From Bacillus smithii (GTDB lineage: Bacteria > Bacillota > Bacilli > Bacillales > DSM-4216): DNA of 58,500 nt. Below the pieces are notes generated by a model that saw only the letters and a list, made by a program, of their open reading frames with translations, was not told the DNA's origin and made no database searches. The position numbers were made by a program, and so were the translations under genes. Of the stretch, positions 37,539 to 47,821 are shown piece after piece; position 1 is the first letter of the stretch; the number at the start of each line of letters is the position of its first letter. The stretch covers positions 37,501-96,000 of the forward strand of contig NZ_CP012024.1 of assembly GCF_001050115.1 (NCBI RefSeq). Direction: 5' to 3'.

Positions 37539-37567
37539 ATATTAATGGCAACATCAAAAAATGTCAA
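37539..37567 (-). promoter_or_regulatory. tRNA-Met promoter
   Basis: On the minus strand: TTGACA (37562-37567), 17-bp spacer, TAATAT (37539-37544), about 29 bases before the tRNA 5' end. Confidence 0.8.
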
Positions 37568-37847
37568 GAGGTAGAATGGCGGCTTTTTGTTTTTCCTTGT
37601 CAAAAAAATGAGACATCGAGATGGATCCCTTTCAGCTGGCGCGAAGATCATCTTTTTTTCCGACAATCATTTTACGGATCAGATAAATTAATCCTATCGT
37701 AAGGGAAAAAGGGTGATGTTTTTACAATTCCTTTGAAGTTTATTCACAGGTTTTGCTCTGCAGCACCTCTCTGCGTGATCAATTTGTTTCCTTTTTGAAG
37801 ATTAGGCTGAAAATAGTCGAACTTTTCTTGAACGGGAACTGGTCATT

Positions 37848-37880
37848 TTGACAAAGTTTTATGCTTGTCCCCTTTATAAT
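37848..37880 (+). promoter_or_regulatory. spoIIE promoter with a 21-bp spacer
   Basis: Perfect TTGACA (37848-37853) and TATAAT (37875-37880) boxes separated by 21 bp instead of 17. The same unusual spacing is known for the Spo0A-activated sigma-A promoters of B. subtilis spoIIE and spoIIG. A near 0A box, AGTCGAA (37815-37821, 6 of 7 to TGTCGAA), lies 26 bases upstream of the -35. Otherwise the 404-base region 37511-37914 contains no gene; the tRNA-Glu seen here in B. subtilis is absent. Confidence 0.8.
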
Positions 37881-37914
37881 GTCTTCAATAATACGAGTTG
37901 GGGAGGATTATTTG

Positions 37915-40404
37915 ATGGATTTGATGGAAAGAGTAGAGCAAAACGTAATGGAGCCGGTAGGAAACGTCAATCTGGAAGAAACGAAATTGGAAGTGACAAG
38001 GAGGTTTAAAAGATTTCTGTTTAAACTGGAATTGGCTCTTCAACAAAAAGGGATGATGTTGTTTTTAATAGGTTTTCTGTTAGGAAGGGCTCTCATTTTA
38101 TCCCATTTAACGCCGTTTGCTTTGCCATTTTTTGCGTCTGTTTTCATGATTCGAAGAGACCGGGCACCGATCGTTTTTATTGGACTATTATCGGGTGCTT
38201 TAACATTATCGATAGGAAACTTAGTCTACACCTTTGCCGTCATCTCTTTGTTTTTAATCGCTTTTCGGCTGTCTAGACAATTTCGTAAAGAAGAGTTAAA
38301 TGCTTTGCCGTTCTTTGTGTTTTTTACTACTATAACAGTTAAACTGGCTTTTACCTACGTCAATCAGCAGCAAACGTTAAGCCTCTATGATGGTCTTATG
38401 GCACTGATTGAGGCGGGCTTGACCTTTATCCTTACTTTAATTTTTATGCAAAGCATCCCCTTATTATCCATTCATAAACGAAAAACTTCATTAAAAACAG
38501 AAGAAATTGTCAGTCTTATCATTTTATTAGCATCCATTTTGACAGGAACCATCGGTTGGAGATTATATGGATTATCCGTTGAACATATCTTTTCACGTTA
38601 TTTGGTGCTGCTGTTTGCATATGTTGCCGGTGCCACTGTAGGATCGACCGTAGGAGTCGTGACCGGGTTAATTTTTAGCTTAGCTAACGTTTCGAGCTTC
38701 TATCAAATGAGTTTATTGGCTTTTGGCGGATTGCTAGGCGGTCTTTTGAAAGAAGGGAAAAAATTCGGTGCTGCAGCCGGAATGCTGGTGGCTACGTTGT
38801 TGATAGGGATGTACGGGGAAGAAAATGTTTCTTTAATACCCACTCTTTATGAAACTCTGGCTGCTATTATGCTGCTCTTTTTAACGCCCAGAAATTTAAC
38901 AGAACGAGTTGCGAAGCATATTCCCGGCACTCCGGAACATTCCCATCACCAGCAGCAGTATTTGAAAAAGATCCGTGATGTAACGGCGAATCGAGTGGAG
39001 CAATTTTCTTCTGTCTTTCAGGCTCTATCCAAAAGCTTTGCCCAGTCCGGACGGCTTCATGAAGAAACATCTGAAGAGCGCGAGTTGGATTATTTTCTGG
39101 GCAATGTAACGGAAAAGACTTGTCAGACATGCTTTAAAAAAGAACAGTGCTGGACCAAAAATTTTCATAAAACGTACGAATTAATGAGGGAGGCTACGAT
39201 GGATTTGGAGGAAGGAACGCTGTCCGGCTCCGTAGCAAGAGAAATGGAAAAGCATTGCGTCCGGGCTAAACGGGTTCAAGAAGTGATTCAGCAGGAGCTC
39301 ACTCATCTTCAGGCGAATCAAAAGTTAAAACAGCAAGTTCAGGAAAGCCGAAAGCTTGTTGCCGATCAACTCTTGGGCGTTTCTAAGGTGATGGACGATT
39401 TTGCGAAAGAGATCCAGAAAGAGCGTGAAAATCACCATAACCAAGAAGAGCAAATACATGAAGCTCTGCAATCCTTTGGACTGGAGGTGGAAAAGATTGA
39501 TATTTACAGCCTCCAAAAAGGAAATGTAGATATAGATATGGTCTTTCCTTATGCGGGCGGTCACGGTGAATGTGAAAAATTGGTAGCGCCCATGCTTTCG
39601 GATATTTTAGGAGAAACGATTTTGGTGCAAAATGAAGAATATACTGGATTCCCGGGAGGCTATTGTTATGCGACTTTTCGTTCGGCAAAAGCATTTGTTG
39701 TAGAAACAGGAGTCGCCTTTGCGGCCAAGGGGGGAGGCTTGGTTTCAGGAGACTGCTATTCAACGATCGACTTAGGGGTTGGAAAATATGCCGTTGCCAT
39801 CAGCGACGGTATGGGAAATGGCGTAAGGGCCCATCACGAAAGCAATGAAACGTTAAATCTATTGCAAAAAATTCTCCAATCCGGCATTGATGAAAAGGTG
39901 GCGATCAAGTCTATTAATTCCGTTTTGTCTTTAAGAACGACGGATGAAATTTTTTCGACGTTGGATTTGTCGATTATTGATTTGCAAAACGCAACAGCAA
40001 AATTTCTGAAAATTGGGTCATCTCCGAGTTTTATTAAAAGGGGAAACAAAATTATAAAAATCGAAGCAGGCAATTTGCCTATGGGCATCTTACGGGAGGT
40101 GGATGTAGATATCGTTTCGGAACAGCTGAAAGCAGGAGATTTGCTCATTATGATGAGCGACGGCGTTTTTGAAGGAGCGAAGCATGTTGAAAATCATGAT
40201 TTGTGGATGAAAAGAAAAATTGGAGAAATTGAAACAAATGATCCTCAAGAAGTAGCGGATTTAATTATGGAAAAAGTCATTCGTGCAGGGGGAGGCGGCA
40301 TAGAAGACGATATGACAGTCGTCGTTACAAGGATTGAGCATAATATGCCAAAATGGGCCGCCATTCCGGTAACAAAATTGAAAAAGAAGAAGAATGCTTC
40401 ATGA
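37915..40404 (+). CDS. spoIIE: Stage II sporulation protein E (PP2C phosphatase)
   Basis: Membrane phosphatase that dephosphorylates SpoIIAA to release sigma-F in the forespore, and acts with FtsZ at the polar septum. 829 residues (B. subtilis 827). About ten TM helices in residues 45-330, an FtsZ-binding/coiled-coil central region (about 340-590, cysteines in CQTCFKKEQCW), and a C-terminal PP2C domain (590-829) with KGGGLVSGDCYS, AISDGMGNG, MMSDGVFEG and DDMTVVV metal-binding aspartates. ATG 37915 follows GGGGAGG; the in-frame 37861 start would overlap the promoter. Confidence 0.98.
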   Translation: MDLMERVEQNVMEPVGNVNLEETKLEVTRRFKRFLFKLELALQQKGMMLFLIGFLLGRALILSHLTPFALPFFASVFMIRRDRAPIVFIGLLSGALTLSIGNLVYTFAVISLFLIAFRLSRQFRKEELNALPFFVFFTTITVKLAFTYVNQQQTLSLYDGLMALIEAGLTFILTLIFMQSIPLLSIHKRKTSLKTEEIVSLIILLASILTGTIGWRLYGLSVEHIFSRYLVLLFAYVAGATVGSTVGVVTGLIFSLANVSSFYQMSLLAFGGLLGGLLKEGKKFGAAAGMLVATLLIGMYGEENVSLIPTLYETLAAIMLLFLTPRNLTERVAKHIPGTPEHSHHQQQYLKKIRDVTANRVEQFSSVFQALSKSFAQSGRLHEETSEERELDYFLGNVTEKTCQTCFKKEQCWTKNFHKTYELMREATMDLEEGTLSGSVAREMEKHCVRAKRVQEVIQQELTHLQANQKLKQQVQESRKLVADQLLGVSKVMDDFAKEIQKERENHHNQEEQIHEALQSFGLEVEKIDIYSLQKGNVDIDMVFPYAGGHGECEKLVAPMLSDILGETILVQNEEYTGFPGGYCYATFRSAKAFVVETGVAFAAKGGGLVSGDCYSTIDLGVGKYAVAISDGMGNGVRAHHESNETLNLLQKILQSGIDEKVAIKSINSVLSLRTTDEIFSTLDLSIIDLQNATAKFLKIGSSPSFIKRGNKIIKIEAGNLPMGILREVDVDIVSEQLKAGDLLIMMSDGVFEGAKHVENHDLWMKRKIGEIETNDPQEVADLIMEKVIRAGGGGIEDDMTVVVTRIEHNMPKWAAIPVTKLKKKKNAS

Positions 40405-40427
40405 CTTTTTCTTGAAATGTATAATCG

Positions 40428-40474
40428 CCCCTCCGGTTGGAAAAAATGGTAACGATAGTGCAAGATTGGAGGGG
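40428..40474 (+). promoter_or_regulatory. Possible anti-SD hairpin covering the yabS ribosome-binding site
   Basis: CCCCTCC (40428-40434) is the exact complement of the yabS SD GGAGGGG (40468-40474); loop 33 nt. A TATAAT at 40420-40425 would start transcription inside the CCCCTCC arm, so only read-through RNA from spoIIE would contain the lock. Confidence 0.35.
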
Positions 40475-40479
40475 ACCTT

Positions 40480-41214
40480 ATGAAAACAGGTACGCTGCGG
40501 CAAATTTTGCTGATTACAGACGGCTGTTCCAATTATGGAGAAGATCCTATTGCCATGGCGGCTCTTTCAAACGAGCAAGGGATAACCGTCAATGTCATTG
40601 GAGTGCTAACGAACGATGCGATGGATGATAGGGGAATGAAAGAAATTGAGGGAATTGCCAAATCGGGCGGCGGGGTCAGCCAAATTGTATATGCAGCTCA
40701 GTTATCGCAAACCGTTCAAATGGTGACGCGTCAAGCGATGACGCAAACTTTGCAAGGATTGGTAAATCAAGAATTAAAACAAATTTTGAACAGGGATATT
40801 TCCATGGAAGAACTTCCCCCCGAAAAACGCGGAGAGGTAATGGAAGTGGTAGAAGACCTTGGTGAAAAGGCTAATTTAGAAGTATTGATATTGGTAGATA
40901 CTAGCGCAAGCATGAAAGAGAAATTGCCGATCGTGAAGGAAGCTCTTTTGGATCTTTCTTTAAGCATGAATGCAAGAATGGGAAATAACTTGTTTTCTGT
41001 CTATATATTTCCCGGGAAACAAAGAGAAGTTGAAAGAATTCTGGATTGGACTCCTAAGATGGAATCGCTCACCAGCATCTTTTCAAAACTGACCCCGAGT
41101 GGAATGACTCCAACTGGACCTGCTATTCGGGAAGCATTAGGACAATTTATGAAAAAACGTTCGGCAAGGAGTTTGCTGTCAAGTGATGATGAATTCTTTG
41201 AAGAATCCGTTTAA
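40480..41214 (+). CDS. yabS: VWA-domain protein YabS
   Basis: 244-residue protein with a von Willebrand factor A-type fold, cytosolic, function unknown; sporulation-linked by neighbourhood. The family usually pairs with the kinase YabT. Two VWA-like halves: ILLITDGCSNYGEDP near the N terminus and ILVDTSASMKEK (about 139-150), a DxSxS MIDAS motif; SGMTPTGPAI carries the later conserved threonine. SD GGAGGGG is 5 bases from the start but could be masked. The 3' end overlaps yabT by 32 bases. Confidence 0.92.
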   Translation: MKTGTLRQILLITDGCSNYGEDPIAMAALSNEQGITVNVIGVLTNDAMDDRGMKEIEGIAKSGGGVSQIVYAAQLSQTVQMVTRQAMTQTLQGLVNQELKQILNRDISMEELPPEKRGEVMEVVEDLGEKANLEVLILVDTSASMKEKLPIVKEALLDLSLSMNARMGNNLFSVYIFPGKQREVERILDWTPKMESLTSIFSKLTPSGMTPTGPAIREALGQFMKKRSARSLLSSDDEFFEESV

Positions 41215-42175
41215 TTTTCCAAAAGGCACAGTCATTAAGGGAAAATGGAATCAAAAAATGTATGTTTTGTTAAAAGAACTTGGATATGGTGCAAACGGAA
41301 CGGTTTATCTAGTTCAAAATGAAAATGGGTATGCGGCTTTAAAAATGAGCAAAAACAGCATGTCCATCACATCGGAGGTAAATGTTCTAAAGGCTTTTCG
41401 AAGGGTCCAAGGGTCTTCCCTGGGGCCTTCTTTATTAGATGTTGATGATTGGATCATAAAAGGGTCTGCCATCCCTTTTTATGTAATGGAGTATATTCAA
41501 GGGCCTAATCTTCTTGATTTTATTAAGCAAAAAGGGCATTCTTGGATAGGGGTTTTGCTCAGTCAATTGTTAAGAGATTTAGAATCGCTGCATGAACAAG
41601 GATGGGTATTTGGTGATTTAAAGCCTGAAAATTTAATTGTTGCCGGTCCTCCTTATCGCATTCGTTGTATAGATGTGGGTGGGGCAACCATCCAAGGAAG
41701 GGCTATCAAAGAGTTTACGGAATTTTTCGACAGAGGCTATTGGGGAATGGGGAATAGAAGAGCTGAACCGTCGTATGACCTTTTTTCAGTGGCTATGATT
41801 GCTTTAAATCTTGCTTATTTAAAAAAATTTGAGAAGCGGGTAAACGGTCAAGCGGAAATTGTGCAGATGATGACGAAAAGGCCGGAATTACAGTTGATGA
41901 AACCCGTATTGCTGAGAGCTGTCAACGGGCATTATTCTTCAGCTAAAGAAATGAGAAAAGAACTGCTGTCAGCACTATCTTCACCAGCTAATCAGAAAAA
42001 GTCTGAAAAAAATGGACACCTGTCCAATTCGGCAGCGAAGGCCGCGGCAAAACCGCTTCCGTCCAGAAAATCCATCCATAAAAAGAAAAAGAACAGGAAG
42101 CTGCTTGAAACTTTTTTGATCATCGTGAGTTTGTCCTTCCTTTATTTAGTCTACTTGTTTTTCCAGTTGATCTAA
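41183..42175 (+). CDS. yabT: Membrane-anchored Hanks-type Ser/Thr protein kinase YabT
   Basis: 330 residues. Kinase domain (about 10-270): glycine loop LGYGANGTVYLV, catalytic lysine in AALKMSK, catalytic loop VFGDLKPENLIV (HRD replaced by FGD) and DVG in place of DFG (CIDVGGATI), all as in B. subtilis YabT. A basic linker precedes a C-terminal TM helix (about 307-328, TFLIIVSLSFLYLVYLFF). B. subtilis YabT lacks an extracellular sensor, is activated by DNA, and phosphorylates RecA and AbrB during sporulation. Start ATG 41183 overlaps the yabS end. Confidence 0.95.
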   Translation: MMMNSLKNPFNFPKGTVIKGKWNQKMYVLLKELGYGANGTVYLVQNENGYAALKMSKNSMSITSEVNVLKAFRRVQGSSLGPSLLDVDDWIIKGSAIPFYVMEYIQGPNLLDFIKQKGHSWIGVLLSQLLRDLESLHEQGWVFGDLKPENLIVAGPPYRIRCIDVGGATIQGRAIKEFTEFFDRGYWGMGNRRAEPSYDLFSVAMIALNLAYLKKFEKRVNGQAEIVQMMTKRPELQLMKPVLLRAVNGHYSSAKEMRKELLSALSSPANQKKSEKNGHLSNSAAKAAAKPLPSRKSIHKKKKNRKLLETFLIIVSLSFLYLVYLFFQLI

Positions 42176-42200
42176 ATCATGTATCATACATTGGACTTTG

Positions 42201-42230
42201 AAAATGTTTATTCAAAATATAAACATTTTT
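42201..42230. terminator. AT-rich hairpin after yabT
   Basis: AAAATGTTTA...TAAACATTTTT with a 9-nt loop, 25 bases behind the yabT stop. Weak because the stem is AT-rich. Confidence 0.45.
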
Positions 42231-42257
42231 GTGATCAATAAAGTTAAATGATACTAT
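42229..42257 (+). promoter_or_regulatory. tilS-hprT promoter candidate
   Basis: TTGTGA (42229-42234), 17-bp spacer, TACTAT (42252-42257). The remaining 274 bases before tilS hold no gene that I can recognise. Confidence 0.45.
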
Positions 42258-42531
42258 TATAAGTAAATAAAAGATAAACTTGAACAGGTGCTTTATGGCT
42301 TTATCTAGTGAGGAGATTTCGGAGGAATGCTATTTTACGGAAAAAAGGCCTAAGCCTTATTTGTTTTTAAGTCGACAAAAGTGTCTAATAGGAACTGCAT
42401 TGCTGTTTTTACATTCACCACGTTCATGCTTATTTAGCGAGCGCTTTATTGTATAACAGAAAAATGGTCTATTCCGAATATCCCACATGGTGAAACCTTT
42501 CACCTGCTTTCAAGATAAAGGACGAATTGCG

Positions 42532-43947
42532 ATGCTTGAGTATGAAGAAAAGGTCAGACAGTTTATTAAGAAACATCAATTGATTAATAAGGGCGATAAA
42601 ATAGTCGTCGGGGTATCAGGTGGGCCGGATTCTTTATCTTTGTTGCACTATTTGGCGAGAAAACGAGATTTTTATGGGATCGATCTGTTTGCCGTTCACC
42701 TTGACCACATGTTTCGCGGGCAGGAGTCGTATGAAGAACTTCTGTTTGTTGAAGAATTTTGTAAAGAATTTCATATTCCGTGCTTATCCAAGCGGATCAA
42801 CGTTAGTGAGATCATTCGAGACAATGGAACAGGGCTTCAAGAAACCGCTAGAATGGTGCGTTATCAAGTTTTTCAACAGGCAATGACCCGGTTTGCGGCT
42901 AATAAATTGGCGCTTGCGCATCATGGGGATGACCAGGTAGAAACGATCTTAATGCGGTTGACAAGAGGAACATCCGGAAAAGGAAGGGCAGGGATTCCTT
43001 ATTTGAGGCCTTTCCACAATGGATGGATCATCCGTCCGTTGTTAGGCATAACGAAAGAGGAGATTTTAGCCTACTGTGATTTTTACAGACTGAATCCTCG
43101 AATCGACCCCAGCAACTCGAAAGGCGCATATACACGCAATCGTTTTCGTCTCGAAGTGCTTCCTTTTTTGAAAACAGAAAATCCGAAAGTTCATGAACAT
43201 TTTCAAACATTTAGTGAGGAAATGCTGGACGATGAACGTTTTTTGCTAAAATTGACCTATGAAAGAATGGAAAACATATGGACGCACAAAAACGACGGAA
43301 TTTCCTTGGATATTGAAGAGTTTCAAAAAATGCCTTTGTCTTTACAAAGAAGAGGGATTCATCTAATATTAAACTATCTTTATAAGAAAAAAACCCCATT
43401 TACAAATGTACATATTCGTCAAATTTTGCAATTGATGCAACATCACCACCCCTCTGGAAGCCTTGATCTTCCGGAAGGATTGAAAGTGATTCGGCAGTAT
43501 CAGGAATGTTTTTTCGGTTTCATAAAGGATGAAACAAAAGAATATTCATATGAATTAAAAACGGAAGGAAAAGTTGTCCTTCCGAACGGTGACCAATTGA
43601 TCCTGACAAAAAGGAAGAACGCGGACAAATTCCCATCAAAAGATGACCAATTTTGCCTGAATCGAGAAGCAGTCGCAATGCCGTTGATTATCCGTACGCG
43701 AAAACCGGGCGACCGCATCGCATTAAAAGGGATGAACGGATTCAAAAAGGTGAAAAAGGTTTTTATTGATTTGAAAGTACCACGTTCTTATCGTGATCAT
43801 TGGCCAATTGTGGCCGATTCCAAAGGGAAAGTTTTATGGATCCCGGGTCTTAGAAAATCGATCTTTGAAAAACAAAACGAAAATGAGAATGATGATATTT
43901 TAATTTATATTAAGCAAACATCATCTGGGGGGCAAACAAAGTGCTGA
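42532..43947 (+). CDS. tilS: tRNA(Ile)-lysidine synthetase
   Basis: Converts C34 of the CAU-anticodon tRNA-Ile to lysidine, changing both codon and amino-acid identity; essential. 471 residues. N-type ATP pyrophosphatase PP-loop [15 protein letters not shown] (about residues 26-40), [22 protein letters not shown], and [12 protein letters not shown]-terminal TilS substrate-binding domain with [20 protein letters not shown] in two pieces. ATG 42532 is chosen over 42487 for SD AAAGGACG and family N terminus. The 3' end overlaps hprT by 7 bases. Confidence 0.96.
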   Translation: MLEYEEKVRQFIKKHQLINKGDKIVVGVSGGPDSLSLLHYLARKRDFYGIDLFAVHLDHMFRGQESYEELLFVEEFCKEFHIPCLSKRINVSEIIRDNGTGLQETARMVRYQVFQQAMTRFAANKLALAHHGDDQVETILMRLTRGTSGKGRAGIPYLRPFHNGWIIRPLLGITKEEILAYCDFYRLNPRIDPSNSKGAYTRNRFRLEVLPFLKTENPKVHEHFQTFSEEMLDDERFLLKLTYERMENIWTHKNDGISLDIEEFQKMPLSLQRRGIHLILNYLYKKKTPFTNVHIRQILQLMQHHHPSGSLDLPEGLKVIRQYQECFFGFIKDETKEYSYELKTEGKVVLPNGDQLILTKRKNADKFPSKDDQFCLNREAVAMPLIIRTRKPGDRIALKGMNGFKKVKKVFIDLKVPRSYRDHWPIVADSKGKVLWIPGLRKSIFEKQNENENDDILIYIKQTSSGGQTKC

Positions 43948-44495
43948 ATCAGGATATTGAAAAAATTTTAATCACAGAAGAAGAGATCCAAGAAAAAATT
44001 AAAGAATTGGCTGGCTATTTGACAGAAGAATACAAGGACAAGTTTCCGCTTGTGATCGGCGTTTTGAAAGGAGCCATGCCATTTATGGCGGATTTGTTGA
44101 AACGGGTGGACGCCTATTTGGAAATGGATTTTATGGATGTTTCCAGCTATGGCAATTCCACCGTTTCATCCGGAGAAGTGAAAATTGTGAAGGACCTTGA
44201 TACTTCTGTCGAGGGGCGGGACATACTAATCGTTGAAGATATCATCGACAGCGGATTGACTTTAAGCTATTTAGTCGAGCTTTTCCGTTACCGTAAAGCA
44301 AATTCGATCAAGATCGTAACCCTTCTGGATAAACCGACAGGACGCAAGGCGAATATTGAAGCGGATTATGTTGGCTTCATCGTTCCGGATGAATTTGTGG
44401 TTGGTTACGGTTTGGATTATGCTGAAAAATACCGGAATTTACCTTTCATCGGGGTTTTAAAACCTGAAGTTTATAGGAATAATGAAAGCAAATAG
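43941..44495 (+). CDS. hprT: Hypoxanthine-guanine phosphoribosyltransferase
   Basis: Purine salvage: hypoxanthine or guanine plus PRPP to IMP/GMP. 184 residues. The PRPP motif is [14 protein letters not shown] (about residues 94-107), with [22 protein letters not shown] (flexible loop) and [18 protein letters not shown] (base contacts). GTG start 43941 with SD TGGGGGGC lies inside the tilS end: tilS and hprT are coupled, as in B. subtilis, where the two proteins also co-regulate ftsH. Confidence 0.97.
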   Translation: MLNQDIEKILITEEEIQEKIKELAGYLTEEYKDKFPLVIGVLKGAMPFMADLLKRVDAYLEMDFMDVSSYGNSTVSSGEVKIVKDLDTSVEGRDILIVEDIIDSGLTLSYLVELFRYRKANSIKIVTLLDKPTGRKANIEADYVGFIVPDEFVVGYGLDYAEKYRNLPFIGVLKPEVYRNNESK

Positions 44496-44545
44496 GTAAA
44501 GTGGGTTGTGCGAATGAAAAAACGAATTCAAGGGATGATTATTGT

Positions 44546-44575
44546 TTGTAACACTAAGATTCAATGTGATACTAT
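44546..44575 (+). promoter_or_regulatory. ftsH promoter
   Basis: TTGTAA (44546-44551), 18-bp spacer, TACTAT (44570-44575), close to the ftsH SD GGAGGAGG. Confidence 0.5.
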
Positions 44576-44612
44576 TGTATATAGTTTTCTTGATGGTGGG
44601 AGGAGGTAAGGG

Positions 44613-46616
44613 ATGAATCGCATTTTTCGCTATACCATATTTTACTTGCTAGTCTTTTTAGTGATTATTGGCGTTGTTGGTTATTTTAATAACAACAACC
44701 AGCCAACTAAAAATATAACGTATAACGAGTTTATATCTCACTTGGAAAATAATGATGTAAAGTCTTTTTCCATGCAGCCTGAGCGAGGCGTTTACGAAGT
44801 TCGCGGTCAATTAAAAGGCGATGATGGCAATTATTTTCAAACGTATGTCATGAACAGCGACACTCTTCTTAACCGCATCGACAATGCTGCGAAGAACGCC
44901 AGAGTGGAAGTGCTGCCTGCTAAGGAAACTAGCGGTTGGGTCTCCTTTTTTACTACAATTATTCCATTTTTGATTATCTTTATACTATTTTTCTTCTTAT
45001 TAAACCAAGCGCAGGGCGGCGGAAGTCGTGTCATGAACTTCGGAAAAAGCAAAGCCCGGTTGTATAATGACGAGAAGAAAAAAGTACGCTTTCGGGATGT
45101 AGCTGGAGCTGATGAGGAAAAGCAGGAGCTGGTTGAAATTGTTGAATTCCTGAAAGATCCGCGTAAATTTTCCGAATTAGGAGCTCGTATTCCGAAAGGT
45201 GTGCTTTTAGTCGGACCTCCTGGAACAGGGAAAACTCTGCTTGCTCGAGCTGTAGCAGGCGAAGCGGGAGTCCCGTTTTTCTCCATTAGCGGTTCCGATT
45301 TTGTAGAAATGTTTGTTGGGGTTGGTGCTTCTCGTGTCCGGGATTTATTTGAGACAGCCAAAAAGAATGCCCCCTGTATTATTTTTATAGATGAAATTGA
45401 TGCCGTTGGCCGTCAACGCGGTGCAGGTCTTGGTGGCGGACATGACGAAAGAGAACAAACGTTAAACCAATTGCTTGTTGAAATGGATGGATTTAGCGCA
45501 AATGAGGGGATTATCATCATTGCAGCAACAAACCGTCCGGATATTCTCGACCCAGCATTGTTGCGTCCGGGACGTTTCGACCGTCAAATCACAGTAGATC
45601 GTCCTGATGTGAATGGAAGAGAAGCGGTTCTTCGAGTTCACGCCCGCAATAAACCTTTAGATGATTCTGTAGATTTAAAGGCGATTGCGCAAAGAACTCC
45701 CGGTTTTTCTGGAGCAGATTTGGAAAACTTGTTGAACGAAGCGGCACTTGTTGCGGCCCGTGCAAACAAGAAAAAAATAGATATGTCCGATATTGATGAG
45801 GCAACAGACCGCGTCATTGCCGGACCGGCCAAACGCAGCAAAGTGATTTCAGAAAAAGAACGAAGAATTGTGGCTTTCCACGAGGCTGGGCATACAGTGA
45901 TTGGACTTGTACTGGATGATGCGGAAATGGTTCATAAAGTAACGATTGTCCCGCGCGGTCAAGCTGGTGGATATGCGGTTATGCTTCCGAAAGAAGATCG
46001 TTATTTTATGACAAAACCAGAATTGCTGGATAAGATCACAGGATTGCTCGGAGGTCGTGTATCGGAAGAGCTTACCTTCGGAGAAGTGTCGACTGGTGCT
46101 CATAATGATTTCCAACGCGCTACAAGTATCGCTCGCAGAATGGTAACCGAATTTGGAATGAGCGATAAATTGGGTCCGCTTCAGTTCGGACAATCCCAAG
46201 GCCAAGTGTTCCTTGGACGGGATTTAAACAGTGAGCAAAATTATTCGGATGCAATCGCTTACGAAATTGATCTTGAAATTCAGCGTATTATTAAAGAGTG
46301 TTATGAGCGCGCTAAAAAGATTCTGACTGAAAACCAAGATAAAGTGAAATTGATTGCTACAACACTGTTGGAAGTAGAAACGCTGGATGCGGCTCAAATT
46401 AAACATTTAGTGGAACACGGCACTTTACCGGACCGTTCCGCTTCAACTGACAAAAAGGCAACAAACAATGATAATGTAAAGGTAAATATTCAGAAAAAAG
46501 AAGAGTCGCCGACGGAAGAATCGAATCAATATGATTCAACAGATCAGAGTGAATCGGCTTCCAATTCTGATAAAAATCCCCCGAATTCAGGGAACGATGG
46601 GGACAAAACAGTTTAA
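44613..46616 (+). CDS. ftsH: ATP-dependent zinc metalloprotease FtsH
   Basis: Membrane-anchored AAA+ protease for quality control and, in B. subtilis, sporulation and Spo0A control. 667 residues. TM1 at about 5-25 and TM2 at 110-131, enclosing an external domain; AAA domain with [15 protein letters not shown] (Walker A, ~197), [11 protein letters not shown] (Walker B), [19 protein letters not shown] (SRH); zinc protease HEAGH (~423) and the downstream aspartate ligand. The last ~50 residues are a Ser/Asn/Asp-rich tail, usual in Bacillus. Complete; a strong terminator follows. Confidence 0.98.
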   Translation: MNRIFRYTIFYLLVFLVIIGVVGYFNNNNQPTKNITYNEFISHLENNDVKSFSMQPERGVYEVRGQLKGDDGNYFQTYVMNSDTLLNRIDNAAKNARVEVLPAKETSGWVSFFTTIIPFLIIFILFFFLLNQAQGGGSRVMNFGKSKARLYNDEKKKVRFRDVAGADEEKQELVEIVEFLKDPRKFSELGARIPKGVLLVGPPGTGKTLLARAVAGEAGVPFFSISGSDFVEMFVGVGASRVRDLFETAKKNAPCIIFIDEIDAVGRQRGAGLGGGHDEREQTLNQLLVEMDGFSANEGIIIIAATNRPDILDPALLRPGRFDRQITVDRPDVNGREAVLRVHARNKPLDDSVDLKAIAQRTPGFSGADLENLLNEAALVAARANKKKIDMSDIDEATDRVIAGPAKRSKVISEKERRIVAFHEAGHTVIGLVLDDAEMVHKVTIVPRGQAGGYAVMLPKEDRYFMTKPELLDKITGLLGGRVSEELTFGEVSTGAHNDFQRATSIARRMVTEFGMSDKLGPLQFGQSQGQVFLGRDLNSEQNYSDAIAYEIDLEIQRIIKECYERAKKILTENQDKVKLIATTLLEVETLDAAQIKHLVEHGTLPDRSASTDKKATNNDNVKVNIQKKEESPTEESNQYDSTDQSESASNSDKNPPNSGNDGDKTV

Positions 46617-47039
46617 GATCGACTCCTTCAAGAGAAAAGCAAGCTTGCTTGGAAGCATTTTTGGGCATAAAGTAAGACGACAATGATATAAAGCCTCCCG
46701 GATATCAAAGATGGAACAGCTTTGATGCCGGGAGGCTATTTTTGAAATGAAGCAGATAAACTTTCGCGGCAAACTTGTTTCATGAATACAGATGGGAAAA
46801 GAGCAGAATGGATTTTTAACGACTTTTTTGAGTTGGATGTTTGCGATGAACGATTATGGATACGTCTCTGCAGTAGATGAACATGGATTTCAACAAGTTG
46901 GATTTTTCGTTTAGATTACGGCTAGTATCAACGGGTATGTTCGGAAACTTTTCTGCAAGAGCCAATCTTTACGAAAATCGGATATTCTGTGATATGATGT
47001 TGACAGGAATTTTTAAGATTAATATGTGTGGTGAGTGGG
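46617..47039. other. Gap between ftsH and coaX, no gene seen
   Basis: 423 bases. Contains the ftsH terminator (46692-46744). Short ORFs, such as 46877-47071, have no SD and overlap coaX in another frame. A TATGAT at 46993-46998 could be a -10 for coaX, but no -35 at a normal distance was found. Confidence 0.5.
46692..46744 (+). terminator. ftsH terminator
   Basis: AGCCTCCCGG/CCGGGAGGCT outer arms with inner ATCAAAG/CTTTGAT pairing, followed by ATTTTT. Very stable. Confidence 0.92.
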
Positions 47040-47807
47040 TTGATTTTTGTATTGGATGTTGGAAATACTAATACAGTATTAGGGGTATATGAAAAGGACG
47101 AATTAAAATTCCATTGGCGAATCGAAACGAACCGGAGTAAAACGGAAGATGAATACGGCATGTTGGTGAAATCTCTTTTTGAGCATGTGGGGATTCGCTT
47201 TGAAGATATTCATGGTATTATCATTTCATCGGTAGTCCCTCCTATTATGTTTTCCTTAGAGAGAATGTGTCAAAAGTATTTTCATGTGAACCCGCTGATT
47301 GTAGGTCCAGGAATTAAAACGGGGCTGGATATTAAATACGACAATCCGCGTGAAGTAGGAGCGGATCGAATTGTGAATGCGGTTGCCGGGATACACGAAT
47401 ACGGAAGTCCGTTAATTATCGTCGATTTTGGTACGGCAACTACTTATTGTTATATCAATGAGAAGGAACAGTATATGGGAGGAGCTATTGCCCCGGGCAT
47501 TGGTATTTCCACGGAAGCTTTATATACTAGGGCATCAAAACTGCCCCGGATAGAAATTGCGGCACCCGACCATATCATTGGAAAAAGTACGGTTGCAGCC
47601 ATGCAGTCCGGGATTTTTTATGGGTTTGTAGGACAGGTTGACGGCATCGTCAGTCGAATGAAAGCATATAGCAAAATTGAGCCGAAAGTGATTGCCACCG
47701 GGGGATTGGCCTCGCTTATTGCCAACGAGTCGGAAACCATCGATCACGTTGATCCGTTTTTGACGTTGAAAGGCTTGAGACTCATTTATAAGCGAAACAT
47801 TGAATAG
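47040..47807 (+). CDS. coaX: Type III pantothenate kinase
   Basis: First step of CoA synthesis: ATP-dependent phosphorylation of pantothenate; cytosolic. 255 residues. ASKHA-type motifs: [13 protein letters not shown] (P-loop-like phosphate motif 1), [21 protein letters not shown] (phosphate 2) and [19 protein letters not shown] 47040 ([11 protein letters not shown]) is chosen, since relatives start right before the first strand and GGTGAG lies just upstream; the in-frame GTG 47028 lacks an SD. hslO follows after 14 bases with SD GGAGA. Confidence 0.95.
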   Translation: MIFVLDVGNTNTVLGVYEKDELKFHWRIETNRSKTEDEYGMLVKSLFEHVGIRFEDIHGIIISSVVPPIMFSLERMCQKYFHVNPLIVGPGIKTGLDIKYDNPREVGADRIVNAVAGIHEYGSPLIIVDFGTATTYCYINEKEQYMGGAIAPGIGISTEALYTRASKLPRIEIAAPDHIIGKSTVAAMQSGIFYGFVGQVDGIVSRMKAYSKIEPKVIATGGLASLIANESETIDHVDPFLTLKGLRLIYKRNIE

Positions 47808-47821
47808 GAAAGGAGAAACAT

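Noticed and set aside
44837-45361. 174-codon minus-strand ORF inside ftsH
   Set aside because: Exactly antisense to the conserved AAA+ coding region of ftsH; composition is that of a shadow frame.
46877-47071. 64-codon ORF upstream of and overlapping coaX
   Set aside because: No SD, overlaps coaX in another frame, no recognisable features.
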